A stretch of 36,602 bases of DNA, taken from contig NZ_BJLP01000041.1 in assembly GCF_006538705.1 (NCBI RefSeq), positions 1 to 36,602 on the forward strand. Direction: 5' to 3'. The first letter of the stretch is position 1. The number at the start of each line of letters is the position of its first letter. Shown one piece after another: positions 29,296-36,602 of this stretch. This DNA comes from Cellulomonas uda (GTDB taxonomy: Bacteria; Actinomycetota; Actinomycetes; Actinomycetales; Cellulomonadaceae). The notes under the pieces are model-generated. The model searched no databases and was not told where the DNA came from. It was given only the letters and a program-made list of their open reading frames with translations. The position numbers and the translations under genes are program-made.

Positions 29296-29962
29296 CGTCC
29301 GAGGCTCCCACCGTCGTCCGACACCCGCCCGCGACGAGCAGGTCCGCGCGCACCGCGGTCGCCTCGACCAGCGCGGCGTTGCGCCCGTCGACCTGGTCCG
29401 CCCATGCGGCGGCCGCCTCGGGGGTGCGGCCGTGACGCGTGTGGCGGGCGACCAGCCGCCGCGTCCGCTCGTCGGCCGGTGTCACGGTGAACCAGGCCTC
29501 GTCGAGCACGTCGCGTACGCGCGCCCACGGGCCCGCGCCGACCAGCAGGTAGTTGCCCTCGACCACGACGACCCTGTGGTGCGGCTCGACCGCGACCTCG
29601 CCGGCCACGGGCTCGTCGACCTCGCGCCGGAACGACGGTGCGTACACCGCGTGGTCCCGCTCGGCGCGCACGCGGCGCAGCAGCGCGAGGAAGCCCCACC
29701 CGTCGAACGTGTCCAGCGCGCCCTTGCGGTCGTGACGGCCCAGCGCGTCGAGCGTCGCGTTGGCGAGGTGGAAGCCGTCCATCGGCAGGTGCACCGCACC
29801 CGGCCCGAGCTCGGCGACGAGCCGGGACGCGAGCGTCGTCTTGCCCGCGCCCGGGCTCCCGGTGATCCCGACGATCACGCGCTCGCCACCGCGCGCGTCC
29901 CGCAGCGCGCGCACCCGTGCGGCGAGCACCGCGAGGTCCGCCACCGGCTCGGCCGGCGTCAC
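29270..29962 (-). CDS. Nucleoside/nucleotide-kinase-like P-loop protein
   Basis: This is a 230-residue cytoplasmic protein. GTG 29962-29960 overlaps the stop of the upstream gene as GTGA; the longer open frame is non-coding in appearance. Walker A is GITGSPGAGKTT near residues 33-44. Other blocks are HLPMDGFHLAN, HDRKGALDTFDGWGFLALL, YAPSFRREVDEPVAGEVAV, VVVVEGNYLL and a lid-like RTRRLVARHTRHGRTPE. These match the uridine-kinase/pantothenate-kinase-like group often annotated as nucleoside/nucleotide kinase. It phosphorylates a small hydroxyl-bearing metabolite, identity unknown. Its 3' end overlaps the RidA gene. Confidence 0.88.
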   Translation of the reverse strand: MTPAEPVADLAVLAARVRALRDARGGERVIVGITGSPGAGKTTLASRLVAELGPGAVHLPMDGFHLANATLDALGRHDRKGALDTFDGWGFLALLRRVRAERDHAVYAPSFRREVDEPVAGEVAVEPHHRVVVVEGNYLLVGAGPWARVRDVLDEAWFTVTPADERTRRLVARHTRHGRTPEAAAAWADQVDGRNAALVEATAVRADLLVAGGCRTTVGASDDGDRATAT

Positions 29963-30399
29963 TCGCCGACGACGGACCGCGGCGCCTGGGCCGCCCGGCG
30001 CTGCTGCGCCTCGCGCAGGCTGCGCGCGCGCCCGGCCGCGACCTCCCGGTCCACGGCGGACAGGATCGCCGCGATCGCGGCGGCCAGCCCCCGCTCGAGC
30101 ATCTGCATGTTCGTGTTCTCGATGAGCAGGCGGCGGTCGAGCACCTTGAGGCGCACCGACCCGTAGCCCTGCTCGGCGAGGATCGTGTGCACGTGCGGGT
30201 GCTCGATCAACGAGCGCTCCCACGCGGACGCGCTGCGGGAGAACCGGGCGGCCACCGTGTAGCGCGCCGACCGGGACCCGGACCGGTGCTCGAGCGGCAC
30301 GGTCGCCGAGATCACGCCCAGGAGCTCGAGCGGTGCCGAGGGGTGGCCGAGGGGCAGCGGGCGGGGGGCTGGGTGCCCGGGCGCGGAGGTCGGTGGCAT
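29959..30399 (-). CDS. Conserved-looking protein of unknown function
   Basis: This is 146 residues from ATG 30399-30397; a later start cannot be excluded because the first 25 residues are Pro-rich and low-complexity. The body has ISATVPLEHRSGSRSARYTV, then SASAWERSLIEHPHVHTILA and VRLKVLDRRLLIENTNMQML, then an Ala-rich helix and a basic, Arg-rich tail. There is no signal peptide or membrane helix. I do not recognise it. It is the first gene of a tightly overlapping operon with the kinase and the RidA-like gene, divergent from cstA. Confidence 0.6.
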   Translation of the reverse strand: MPPTSAPGHPAPRPLPLGHPSAPLELLGVISATVPLEHRSGSRSARYTVAARFSRSASAWERSLIEHPHVHTILAEQGYGSVRLKVLDRRLLIENTNMQMLERGLAAAIAAILSAVDREVAAGRARSLREAQQRRAAQAPRSVVGE

Positions 30400-30737
30400 G
30401 TGCCGTCCGATCGTCAGGGGGATCCGGTGCGGCAGGTGCCTGCCGGCGTGGGGCGGCCCGCGCCCCTCCCACGGCCGTGCGCCTCATCGCGACCCGGCCG
30501 TGCCGCGCCCGTGGTCTGCCTGCCCGACGTCCGCCCCCACGACGTCGCTCGTCGGACCAGCGCTGCCGTCACCGTACACCGCACCCCCGGCACCGTTTGC
30601 CCGTTCCGCCGGGATCGTCGCACCCGGCCCCCGGTGTGCACCGCGCCCGGGAGTCGGACGCCGGTCCAGTCGCCGCCCGCGGAGGGCAGGGATACGATGG
30701 GCTCGTCGTCGACCCCCGCACCGATGGAGCTGCCGCC
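30400..30737. other. Divergent intergenic region upstream of cstA
   Basis: These 338 bases separate the minus-strand operon from cstA. No gene, repeat or convincing hairpin is seen. TACGAT at 30693-30698 could be a -10 box. A 14-codon frame from ATG 30697 (MGSSSTPAPMELPP) ends in an ATGA overlap with the cstA start, which might couple translation; this could be chance. Confidence 0.35.
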
Positions 30738-33104
30738 ATGACGAGCACGACGAACGCGCTGCCGCAGTACACGGACGAGGAGGCGGAGCACGTCCTGCGC
30801 GACGGCTCGGGGGTCCCGGTCGGGATCGTCGAGCGGCCGCGGTGGACGCCCGCGCGCATCGCGGTGTGGGTCGCGGTGGCGCTCGTCGGCGCCCTGGGCT
30901 GGACCATGCTCGCGGTGGTCCGGGGCGAAGAGGTCAACACCATCTGGTTCGTCGTGACCGCCGTCGCGTCCTACGCGATCGCCTACCGGTTCTACGCGCT
31001 GTACGTGCAGCGCAAGGTGATGCGCCCCGACGACACGCGCGCGACCCCCGCGGAGCGCATCAACAACGGCCGCGACTTCGACCCGACGGACCGGCGCGTC
31101 CTGTACGGCCACCACTTCGCGGCCATCGCCGGCGCGGGTCCGCTCGTCGGGCCCGTCCTCGCGGCGCAGATGGGCTACCTGCCCGGGACGCTGTGGATCA
31201 TCTTCGGCGTCATCGTCGCGGGCGGCGTGCAGGACATGCTCGTGCTCTTCTACTCGATGCGCCGCGGCGGGCGGTCGCTCGGTCAGATGGCGCGCGACGA
31301 GATCGGGCGGTTCGGCGGGACGGTCGCGATCGTCGTCGTGTTCGTCATGCTGATGATCGTCCTGGCCGTCCTCGCGCTCGTGTGCGTCAACGCGCTCGCG
31401 GACAGCCCGTGGGGTGTGTTCTCGGTCGGCTGCACCATCCCCATCGCGCTGCTCATGGGCCTGTACCTGCGGTTCCTGCGGCCCGGACGGGTCAGCGAGG
31501 TCTCGGTCATCGGGTTCCTGCTGCTGCTCGCCGCGATCATCGGCGGCCGCTACGTCGCCGAGTCGTCGTGGGGCGACTTCTTCCACCTGACCCCCACCAC
31601 GCTCGTCGTGTGCATGGTGGTCTACGGCTTCCTCGCCGCCGTGCTGCCCGTGTGGCTGCTGCTCACGCCGCGCGACTACCTGTCGACGTTCATGAAGGTC
31701 GGCACGATCGTCGTGCTCGCGATCGGGATCGTCGTGGTGCGGCCCGTCGCGCAGATGCCCGACTTCACGGAGTTCGCGTTCAACACCGAGGGGCCCGTGT
31801 TCGCGGGAGCGCTGTTCCCGTTCCTGTTCATCACGATCGCGTGCGGCGCGCTGTCCGGGATGCACGCGATGGTCTCGTCGGGCACGACCCCCAAGATGAT
31901 CCAGAAGGAGTCGCAGGCCCGGATGATCGGGTACGGCGGCATGCTCATGGAGTCGTTCGTGGCGATCATGGCGCTCGCCGCGGCCGTGTCCCTCAACCAG
32001 GGCATCTACTTCTCGATGAACATGTCGGCGGCGTCCATCCAGGCGACCGCGGGTTCGTCATACTCCGCGCAGGCGACCCCCGAGGAGAACGCCGCCGCGG
32101 CGATCGCCAACCTCGGCGTCTCCGACCCCGCCGGCAACCAGCCCGAGATCATCTGGGAGACGGTGGTCGACGGCGACGAGGTCACGCTCACCGGAGCCGC
32201 CGCACTCGAGGCCGTGGCCGACGACGTGGGCGAGCCGTCCGTCGTGTCGCGCACCGGCGGCGCGCCGACCCTCGCGGTCGGGATGGCGAACATCATGCAC
32301 AACGTCGTCGGCGGCAAGGCCATGATGGCGTTCTGGTACCACTTCGCGATCATGTTCGAGGCGCTGTTCATCCTGTCCGCCGTGGACGCGGTCACCCGCG
32401 TCGCGCGGTTCCAGCTCGGCGACGCGATCGGCAACCTCGTGCCGAAGTTCCGCGACCCCGGCTGGCGGGTCGGCTCGTGGCTGACCACGGGCGTCGTCGT
32501 CGCCGCCTGGGGGTCGCTCCTGCTCATGGGCGTCACCGACCCCAACGGCGGCATCCGCACCCTGTTCCCGCTGTTCGGCATCGCGAACCAGCTCATCGCG
32601 GCGTGTGCGCTGACCATCGTCACCGTCATGGTCGTCAAGAAGGGCTACGTCAGATGGGCGTGGATCCCGCTCGTCCCGCTCGCGATCGACACCGCCACCA
32701 CGTTCACCGCGTCGTTCCAGAAGATCTTCTCCGACGACGTCGCGCTCGGGTACTGGGCGCTGCACCGCAAGGCGCAGGACGCGATCGACTCCGGGACCCT
32801 GAGCGGGCAGGCGCTCGCGGACGCGCAGGCCACGGTCCGCAACACCGCGATCCAGGGGACGCTGTCCATCGCGTTCGTCGTGCTCGTCGCCGCGCTCATG
32901 GCCGCCGCCCTGGTGACCGTGGTGCAGGCGGTGCGCGCGGGTGCCGGCCGCGGGTACGACGTCGGCAGCAGCGAGGACCCGCCGCAGCCCTCGCACTTCT
33001 ACGCACCGTCCGGGCTCCTGGTCCCCACCCCGCTCGAGCGCAAGGTCGAGGCGGAGCACGCGGTGGTCGGCGACCCGGCCCTGCTGCGCGGCGGGCACCA
33101 CTGA
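30738..33104 (+). CDS. cstA: CstA-family carbon-starvation transporter
   Basis: This is a 788-residue polytopic membrane protein; the ATG at 30738 has GGAG 8 bases upstream. Family blocks are visible: NNGRDFDPTDRRVLYGHHFA, FAAIAGAGPLVGPVLAAQMG, GGVQDMLVLFYSMRRGGRSL, LPVWLLLTPRDYLSTFMK, ACGALSGMHAMVSSGTTPKM and FEALFILSAVDAVTR. About 16 or more helices can be traced. An insertion of about 60 polar residues (about 440-510) and a soluble loop before the last helix fit longer actinobacterial members. CstA/BtsT proteins take up pyruvate or peptides when carbon is scarce. The YbdD-like gene follows with a one-base overlap, the usual arrangement. Confidence 0.95.
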   Translation: MTSTTNALPQYTDEEAEHVLRDGSGVPVGIVERPRWTPARIAVWVAVALVGALGWTMLAVVRGEEVNTIWFVVTAVASYAIAYRFYALYVQRKVMRPDDTRATPAERINNGRDFDPTDRRVLYGHHFAAIAGAGPLVGPVLAAQMGYLPGTLWIIFGVIVAGGVQDMLVLFYSMRRGGRSLGQMARDEIGRFGGTVAIVVVFVMLMIVLAVLALVCVNALADSPWGVFSVGCTIPIALLMGLYLRFLRPGRVSEVSVIGFLLLLAAIIGGRYVAESSWGDFFHLTPTTLVVCMVVYGFLAAVLPVWLLLTPRDYLSTFMKVGTIVVLAIGIVVVRPVAQMPDFTEFAFNTEGPVFAGALFPFLFITIACGALSGMHAMVSSGTTPKMIQKESQARMIGYGGMLMESFVAIMALAAAVSLNQGIYFSMNMSAASIQATAGSSYSAQATPEENAAAAIANLGVSDPAGNQPEIIWETVVDGDEVTLTGAAALEAVADDVGEPSVVSRTGGAPTLAVGMANIMHNVVGGKAMMAFWYHFAIMFEALFILSAVDAVTRVARFQLGDAIGNLVPKFRDPGWRVGSWLTTGVVVAAWGSLLLMGVTDPNGGIRTLFPLFGIANQLIAACALTIVTVMVVKKGYVRWAWIPLVPLAIDTATTFTASFQKIFSDDVALGYWALHRKAQDAIDSGTLSGQALADAQATVRNTAIQGTLSIAFVVLVAALMAAALVTVVQAVRAGAGRGYDVGSSEDPPQPSHFYAPSGLLVPTPLERKVEAEHAVVGDPALLRGGHH

Positions 33105-33292
33105 TGGGGGCGCGCGTGCGCCGGGCGCTCGCGGGCGTGCGCTGGTACGTCCGCGAGCTCACGGGCGAGGCGGCGTACGACCGGTACGTCGCCGCGCACG
33201 CCGGTGCGGACCACACGCCGCTCACCCGTGCGCAGTGGTGGCGCGCCCGCGACGACGCGCGCGAGCACACCGCGCACGAGAGCTGCTGCTGA
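33104..33292 (+). CDS. YbdD/YjiX-family small protein
   Basis: This is a 62-residue basic protein whose ATG shares one base with the cstA stop (TGATG). It has the family pattern: VRWYVRELTGEAAYDRYVAA, HTPLTRAQWWRARDD and a C-terminal SCC. In many bacteria such a gene follows cstA/btsT and is thought to assist the transporter. Only 4 bases separate its stop from that of the convergent LRR gene, and no terminator hairpin fits there. Confidence 0.9.
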   Translation: MGARVRRALAGVRWYVRELTGEAAYDRYVAAHAGADHTPLTRAQWWRARDDAREHTAHESCC

Positions 33293-33296
33293 CGGC

Positions 33297-34244
33297 CTAC
33301 CGGCGGATCTCGACGCCGTCCAGCGCGAGCGAACCGGCGTCGGGCGCGACCGTGCCCCGCAGCACCAGGTCCTCGAGCGCGGGCACGTCCGCCAGCGGCG
33401 CGAGGGACCCGACCGTCGCGCCCGTCAGGTCGAGCCGGGCCAGCTCGGGCAGCGCGGCGAGCGGGCTCAGGTCCGGCACCCGGCTGCGCGCCAGGTCCAC
33501 GGACCGCAGCCCCCGCAGGTCCGCCACGGGCGTGAGGTCGACGTCCATCTCGACGACCGCGAGCGCGCGCAACGACGCGAGCGGGCGCAGCGGGCCCAGG
33601 TCGGTGGCGGGCACGCTCAGGTACAGGTCCGTCAGCCCCGTGAGCCGGCCGACCTGCGTGAGGTCCGCGTCGACGCAGTCCAGCGTGAGCCGCGTCAGCC
33701 CGCGGACCCGCGCGAGGGCGCCCAGGTCCGCAGGGGCCTGCGGGGCCCAGCACCGGCCGCCCAGGTGCAGCGACGTGAGCGACGGCAGCGCCGCGAGCGC
33801 GCTCAGGTCCGTCACGCCGGTCGCGGTGAGGGACAGGTCCGTCAGGTGGGGGAGCGCACCCGCGGGGAGCGTCCGCACACCGGTCCCGACGAGGTCGAGG
33901 GACGTCAGGCCGGGCAGGTGCCGCAGGTCCTCGAGCGAGGCGACGTCGGGCTCCGGGTTCGCGCAGCTCACCCGGTCCAGTCGCTCGAGCCGGTCGCGCG
34001 GGACCCGGGCGGTGCCGTCCGCGTCGAGCGCGCGCGCCACGCAGCCGCGCAGACCCTCGTCGGAGAACACCTCGTCGAGCGCCACCAGGTCCGGTGCGTC
34101 GTCGCGCCGTGCGTGCGCGACGGCCAGGCCGACGCCCGTGGCCAGCACCGCGAGCGTCGCGAGCGCCGCCACGGTGACGAGCGGGCGTCGGCGACGCCGC
34201 TGCCGGTCCGGCGTGGCGCGCGTGCCGGACCTACGCGCGGACAA
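33297..34244 (-). CDS. Leucine-rich-repeat protein with one membrane anchor
   Basis: This is a 315-residue protein. The most upstream start is TTG 34244-34242, which overlaps the end of the WXG-type gene by 14 bases; no better ATG or GTG precedes the membrane segment. A basic stretch (RQRRRRRP) and one helix at about 22-44 (LVTVAALATLAVLATGVGLAVA) anchor it with the bulk outside. From about 100 to 310 there are roughly nine LRR units of internalin type (LPGLTSLDLVGTGVRTL, LPHLTDLSLTATGVTDLSAL, LPELARLDLTGATVGSLAPL). Such domains bind proteins. Its place at the end of the WXG100-like operon suggests a surface partner of that module. Function unknown. Confidence 0.8.
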   Translation of the reverse strand: MSARRSGTRATPDRQRRRRRPLVTVAALATLAVLATGVGLAVAHARRDDAPDLVALDEVFSDEGLRGCVARALDADGTARVPRDRLERLDRVSCANPEPDVASLEDLRHLPGLTSLDLVGTGVRTLPAGALPHLTDLSLTATGVTDLSALAALPSLTSLHLGGRCWAPQAPADLGALARVRGLTRLTLDCVDADLTQVGRLTGLTDLYLSVPATDLGPLRPLASLRALAVVEMDVDLTPVADLRGLRSVDLARSRVPDLSPLAALPELARLDLTGATVGSLAPLADVPALEDLVLRGTVAPDAGSLALDGVEIRR

Positions 34245-35001
34245 GCTCGGGCCACCCTCCGCCCTGCGTCCCGGTCTGGTCGGCCATCGCGACCTTGAGC
34301 GCGTCGGTCGAGCGCAGCGACTCGTTGGCCCACTGCTGGAACGCGGTCCGCAGGTCGTCGACCGCCTGGATGATCTCCGCCGTCAGCCCGATGACCTTCT
34401 CGATCGTGTCCGTGAGCTTCACCGGGTCGACGAACGCGAGGGACGCCACCGCCTGGGTGATCGCCACGACCTTGGAGCGGACCGTCGCGCGCATCGCGAG
34501 GTACTCGTTCACCACGTTGCGCGAGTGGTCCATGAGGATCCCGCCCGCCGAGCCGCACCAGGACGCGAGCCGGTCCACCGCCGCGGCCTGCACCGGGACC
34601 GCGGCCGCGTACGCGGAGCCCGCCTGACCCTCCCACCCGTCCAGCGCCGGGAGGTTCCAGGGGGAGAAGGACGTGGCGAGCCCGCTGAACGTCCGCTGGG
34701 CGGCGAGGTACCCCTCGCCCGCGGCGTACAGCGCGTACGGGTCGCCCTGGTCGAGACCCGTGACCGTCCCGAAGAACTCGTCCACCTTCGCGACGAGCTC
34801 CTCGAGCTTGCGCTGGACCTCGTCCACCACGTCCGTGACCCACTCCCACAGCCGGTCCCACCAGCTGAGCTCCTGCAGGCTCGCGTTCGCCCCCGCGGTG
34901 GCCTCGGCCGGCTGCTCGCCCAGCGTCACCAGGTCGCTCTCGTGCGCGGCGACCTGCGCGTCGTACGTGGCCCGGGGCGGCAGGGGTGCGGGTGCGGTCA
35001 T
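34231..35001 (-). CDS. WXG100-like type VII secretion-associated protein
   Basis: This is a 256-residue protein. ATG 35001-34999 is preferred over the longer frame, whose extra part is the translated tandem repeat. An N-terminal helix (about 15-60, LSWWDRLWEWVTDVVDEVQR) is amphipathic. The central helical hairpin carries LDGWEGQAGSAYAAAV, the Trp-X-Gly turn of WXG100 relatives. The C-terminal third is helical (VVAITQAVASLAFVDPV, LTAEIIQAVDDL), ending GGGWPELVRA. No toxin motif or signal peptide is seen. It corresponds to the protein at 22955 and, like it, follows an EspC-like gene (55 bases downstream of that stop, with a tandem repeat between). Confidence 0.7.
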   Translation of the reverse strand: MTAPAPLPPRATYDAQVAAHESDLVTLGEQPAEATAGANASLQELSWWDRLWEWVTDVVDEVQRKLEELVAKVDEFFGTVTGLDQGDPYALYAAGEGYLAAQRTFSGLATSFSPWNLPALDGWEGQAGSAYAAAVPVQAAAVDRLASWCGSAGGILMDHSRNVVNEYLAMRATVRSKVVAITQAVASLAFVDPVKLTDTIEKVIGLTAEIIQAVDDLRTAFQQWANESLRSTDALKVAMADQTGTQGGGWPELVRA

Positions 35002-35030
35002 GGTCGTCGTCCGTTCGTCTCGTCGGTCGG

Positions 35031-35069
35031 CGGGTGTCGGCTCAGCGGGTGTCGGCTCAGCGGGCGTCG
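35031..35069. repeat. 15-bp tandem repeat between EspC-like and WXG-like genes
   Basis: CGGGTGTCGGCTCAG occurs twice in tandem (35031-35045, 35046-35060), followed by a partial third unit (CGGGCGTCG). The stop codon of the EspC-like gene (35057-35059) lies inside the second unit, so the repeat seems to have grown from the gene end into the spacer. Confidence 0.75.
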
Positions 35070-35422
35070 AGCGCGGCGTCGAAGCCCTGCTGGAACGTGA
35101 CGCGCGCGTCGTCGTCGACCGCGTCGTACGCGTCCGCCATCGCCCGCAGGACGGCCGCCACGCCGGGGATGCCCAGGCCCGGGGCGCCCGCGATGCGGTC
35201 ACGGCCCCGGTAGGCGAAGTTCACGATCTGGGTGGTGGTCGTCACCCACTCGTGCTGCCAGGCCGTCTCCGCCGTGATGCTGTCGAGGTACCACAGGACG
35301 ACCCCGCACTCGTCGCTCAGCGTCCGCACGCCCGCCGAGAACGTCGCGGCGATCTCGTCCCACCTGGCCGCCTCGGTGCGCAGCAGCGCGGTGTCGACGC
35401 GGAACCCCGTGCCGTCGGTCAT
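35057..35422 (-). CDS. EspC-like helical small protein
   Basis: This is a 121-residue protein; ATG 35422-35420 has AGGAGG upstream and overlaps the stop of the preceding gene as ATGA. The start, GFRVDTALLRTEAARWDEI, parallels MTFRVDEAKLDAAAQAL of the protein at 22629, and the rest is helical with a Trp-rich middle (VVLWYLDSITAETAWQHEW) that may be the hairpin turn. There is no signal peptide. It is probably the partner of the WXG-like protein downstream, by analogy with the module at 22629-24012. Confidence 0.68.
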   Translation of the reverse strand: MTDGTGFRVDTALLRTEAARWDEIAATFSAGVRTLSDECGVVLWYLDSITAETAWQHEWVTTTTQIVNFAYRGRDRIAGAPGLGIPGVAAVLRAMADAYDAVDDDARVTFQQGFDAALDAR

Positions 35423-36102
35423 GACCGACCTCCTGACCTCGCCTGACGGATGGCGGCGCTCATCGCGGCGAGCCGCGCGGTCGCCGGGAAGTCCCGCTCG
35501 AACGCCCGCTGCACCTCGGCGGCGCTCGCCGTGACCTGCGCGAGCACGCGCAGCAGTGCCTGCTCGACGCTCGCGTCCGGCACCACGCGCAGCCGCGCGG
35601 CGTCGAGCTCGAGCGACCGGAGGCTCTCGCCGACCGCGGTCGCGGTGACCCAGCCCTCGACGTCACGCACCGTGCGCTCGGCGGGCCGCTGCGCCCGGGC
35701 CGCCCGGAGCCCGGGCTGCTCGGCCTCCTGCGCGGCCAGCGCCTCCAGCAGCTCCTCGGACGAGAACTCGGCGGGCTCGACCGGGGGTGCGTCCTCGCGG
35801 GGGACGGGGACCGACGGGCCCTCACCCCGTGACGCCGCGAGCCGCCGCCGCAGGTACTCCAGCGCCGACGCCTCGTGCGCCCGCAGGACGTGCGCACCGA
35901 GCGTCGCGGCCGTCGCCCGGGTGCGCCAGCCGTCGGTGAGCCGGATCTCGACGACCGCACCGGCCAGGTCACGGCCGACCGTGACCAGCCCGTCCGGGTC
36001 TTGCCCGCGGACCACCTCGCCGGGCTCGGCGACGATGCGCGCCGGGCCGCCGGTCGGCGCGGACGCCGTCGCGTCGCGCGCCCCGCTCGGAGTCGGTCCC
36101 AC
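35419..36102 (-). CDS. YbaB-like/helical protein heading the second WXG100-like operon
   Basis: This is a 227-residue cytoplasmic protein starting at GTG 36102-36100, with a GGGGG stretch upstream. The N-terminal half (about 35-90) has GLVTVGRDLAGAVVEIRLTD, then LGAHVLRAHEASALEYLRRR, a strand-strand-helix order like the YbaB/EbfC nucleoid-protein fold found in many ESX-associated loci; the match is weak. The middle is Pro/Glu-rich and the C-terminal part (about 140-227) is helical (LDAARLRVVPDASVEQALL, AFERDFPATARLAAM). It is coupled to the EspC-like gene by ATGA. Its role is unknown; a regulator or chaperone is possible. Five 11-bp repeats lie upstream. Confidence 0.6.
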   Translation of the reverse strand: MGPTPSGARDATASAPTGGPARIVAEPGEVVRGQDPDGLVTVGRDLAGAVVEIRLTDGWRTRATAATLGAHVLRAHEASALEYLRRRLAASRGEGPSVPVPREDAPPVEPAEFSSEELLEALAAQEAEQPGLRAARAQRPAERTVRDVEGWVTATAVGESLRSLELDAARLRVVPDASVEQALLRVLAQVTASAAEVQRAFERDFPATARLAAMSAAIRQARSGGRS

Positions 36103-36126
36103 GAAGCCCCCTGTCGTCCCTGCTCG

Positions 36127-36181
36127 TCGTCTGCCCGTCGTCTGCCCGTCGTCTGCCCGGCGTCTGCCCGGCGTCTGGTCG
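36127..36181. repeat. Five 11-bp tandem repeats upstream of the second WXG100-like operon
   Basis: The unit TCGTCTGCCCG is present three times exactly (36127-36159), then twice as GCGTCTG variants to 36181. It begins 25 bases upstream of the GTG at 36102, in the divergent promoter region shared with the gene at 36327. It could be an iterated binding site or a slippage product. Confidence 0.75.
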
Positions 36182-36326
36182 GCGCCGACAACCTACAGGG
36201 CAGGATGTCCGCTTTGCCGGGACGTCCGCCGCAGGTTCGACCGATCGGGTGTCGCCCGTCGCCCGGGTGCGCGGATCCCGTCCGAGGGCTGTGCGGCACG
36301 GTGCGGGGGCCGTAGGGTCGCGGGTC

Positions 36327-36602
36327 ATGGCCGCGCCGCAGGAACCACCGCCGTACCCGGGTCAGCCGTACGCGGGGCAGCCGTACCCGGGGCAGCCGTA
36401 CCCGGGGCAGCCGCAGCGCCCGGGCCCGTACGGCCCCTACCCGCCCGCGCCGCGCCCCGCCCCGCGGACCTCGCTCGTCGGGCCGGTGGTCCTCACCTCG
36501 GTGGGCGCCCTCCTGCTGGTCGCGACGGCGGTCGTCGCCGTGCTCGTCGTGCGGACGTTCCTGTCGATCGTGCCGCTCGGCGTGCTCGACGCGAGCGGCG
36601 GG
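36327..36602 (+). CDS. Proline-rich membrane protein (cut by the window end)
   Basis: The gene starts at ATG 36327 and is open to the end of the window (92 codons seen). TAGGGT at 36313-36318 ends 8 bases before the ATG and there is no Shine-Dalgarno sequence, so the mRNA is probably leaderless. The first 50 residues are GQPYPGQPYP-type repeats; one membrane helix follows (VVLTSVGALLLVATAVVAVLVV). The layout resembles the start of the protein at 9856 and other actinobacterial proline-tailed membrane proteins. The functional domain lies beyond the window. Confidence 0.75.
   Translation, partial: MAAPQEPPPYPGQPYAGQPYPGQPYPGQPQRPGPYGPYPPAPRPAPRTSLVGPVVLTSVGALLLVATAVVAVLVVRTFLSIVPLGVLDASGG

Noticed and set aside
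30398..33292. A long plus-strand frame through cstA in a second phase
   Set aside because: Only its last 62 codons (YbdD-like, from 33104) look like a protein; the rest is an Arg/Ala-rich shadow of cstA.
36127..36181. Possible CRISPR-like array
   Set aside because: Units are 11 bp and directly adjacent without spacers, and no cas genes are present.

Overview
The window is very GC-rich actinobacterial chromosome. Start codons are often GTG, promoters often sit so close to the start codon that the mRNA would be leaderless, and adjacent genes overlap as ATGA, GTGA or TGATG. Two GH10 xylanases, a GH43 enzyme with ricin-type (CBM13) modules, a CBM2 module and a LacI-family regulator suggest a xylan/cellulose-degrading member of the Cellulomonadaceae, with Cellulomonas the best guess. 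This is inferred from gene content only; no rRNA or other phylogenetic marker is present. I found no tRNA, rRNA, CRISPR array, transposase or integrase.

Layout. 71-5930: a small lipoprotein, divergent from a 1729-residue secreted multidomain protein (HExxH zincin, nidogen-like, carboxypeptidase-regulatory-like, two HYR and seven RCC1-type repeats). 6077-9697 and 15432-17287: three copies of an unfamiliar cell-surface cassette. The full cassette is a Cys-X2-Cys lipoprotein (probably DUF6318), a secreted Cys-rich PKD-domain protein translationally coupled to it by ATGA, and a second lipoprotein under its own leaderless promoter. Copy A is intact. Copy B is a decayed fragment joined to a broken phosphotransferase gene. 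Copy C has the first two genes intact and the third reduced to its two ends. Between B and C lie a DUF4190/septum-formation-like membrane protein, a secreted beta-propeller, and a PadR regulator with a MacB-like ABC transporter.

17314-21220 is a minus-strand xylan operon (GH43-CBM13, then GH10-CBM13) with a LacI-type operator candidate upstream. 21278-24346 holds a pseudouridine synthase, a transporter remnant, a three-gene WXG100/EspC-like (type VII secretion-associated) module and a small membrane protein. 24478-28775 holds a LacI regulator, the last part of a sugar ABC permease gene still coupled to an esterase and a DUF3237 gene, and a GH10-CBM2 xylanase closed by a strong terminator. 29020-30399 is a minus-strand operon: unknown protein, nucleoside-kinase-like P-loop protein, internally deleted RidA. 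30738-33292 is cstA with a YbdD-like gene. 33297-36102 is a second WXG100/EspC-like module with an LRR protein, and a new proline-rich membrane protein gene runs off the right edge. Bases 1-70 show no assignable gene.

How the genes may work together. The glycoside hydrolases cut extracellular xylan. The LacI protein and the esterase/DUF3237 pair look like survivors of an oligosaccharide-uptake operon whose transporter genes were lost. CstA would take up pyruvate or peptides in carbon-poor conditions. The repeated PKD/lipoprotein cassette is the strongest candidate for an undescribed system. Its pattern of duplication, near-identical PKD segments and internal deletions suggests a surface module that is amplified, recombined and discarded.
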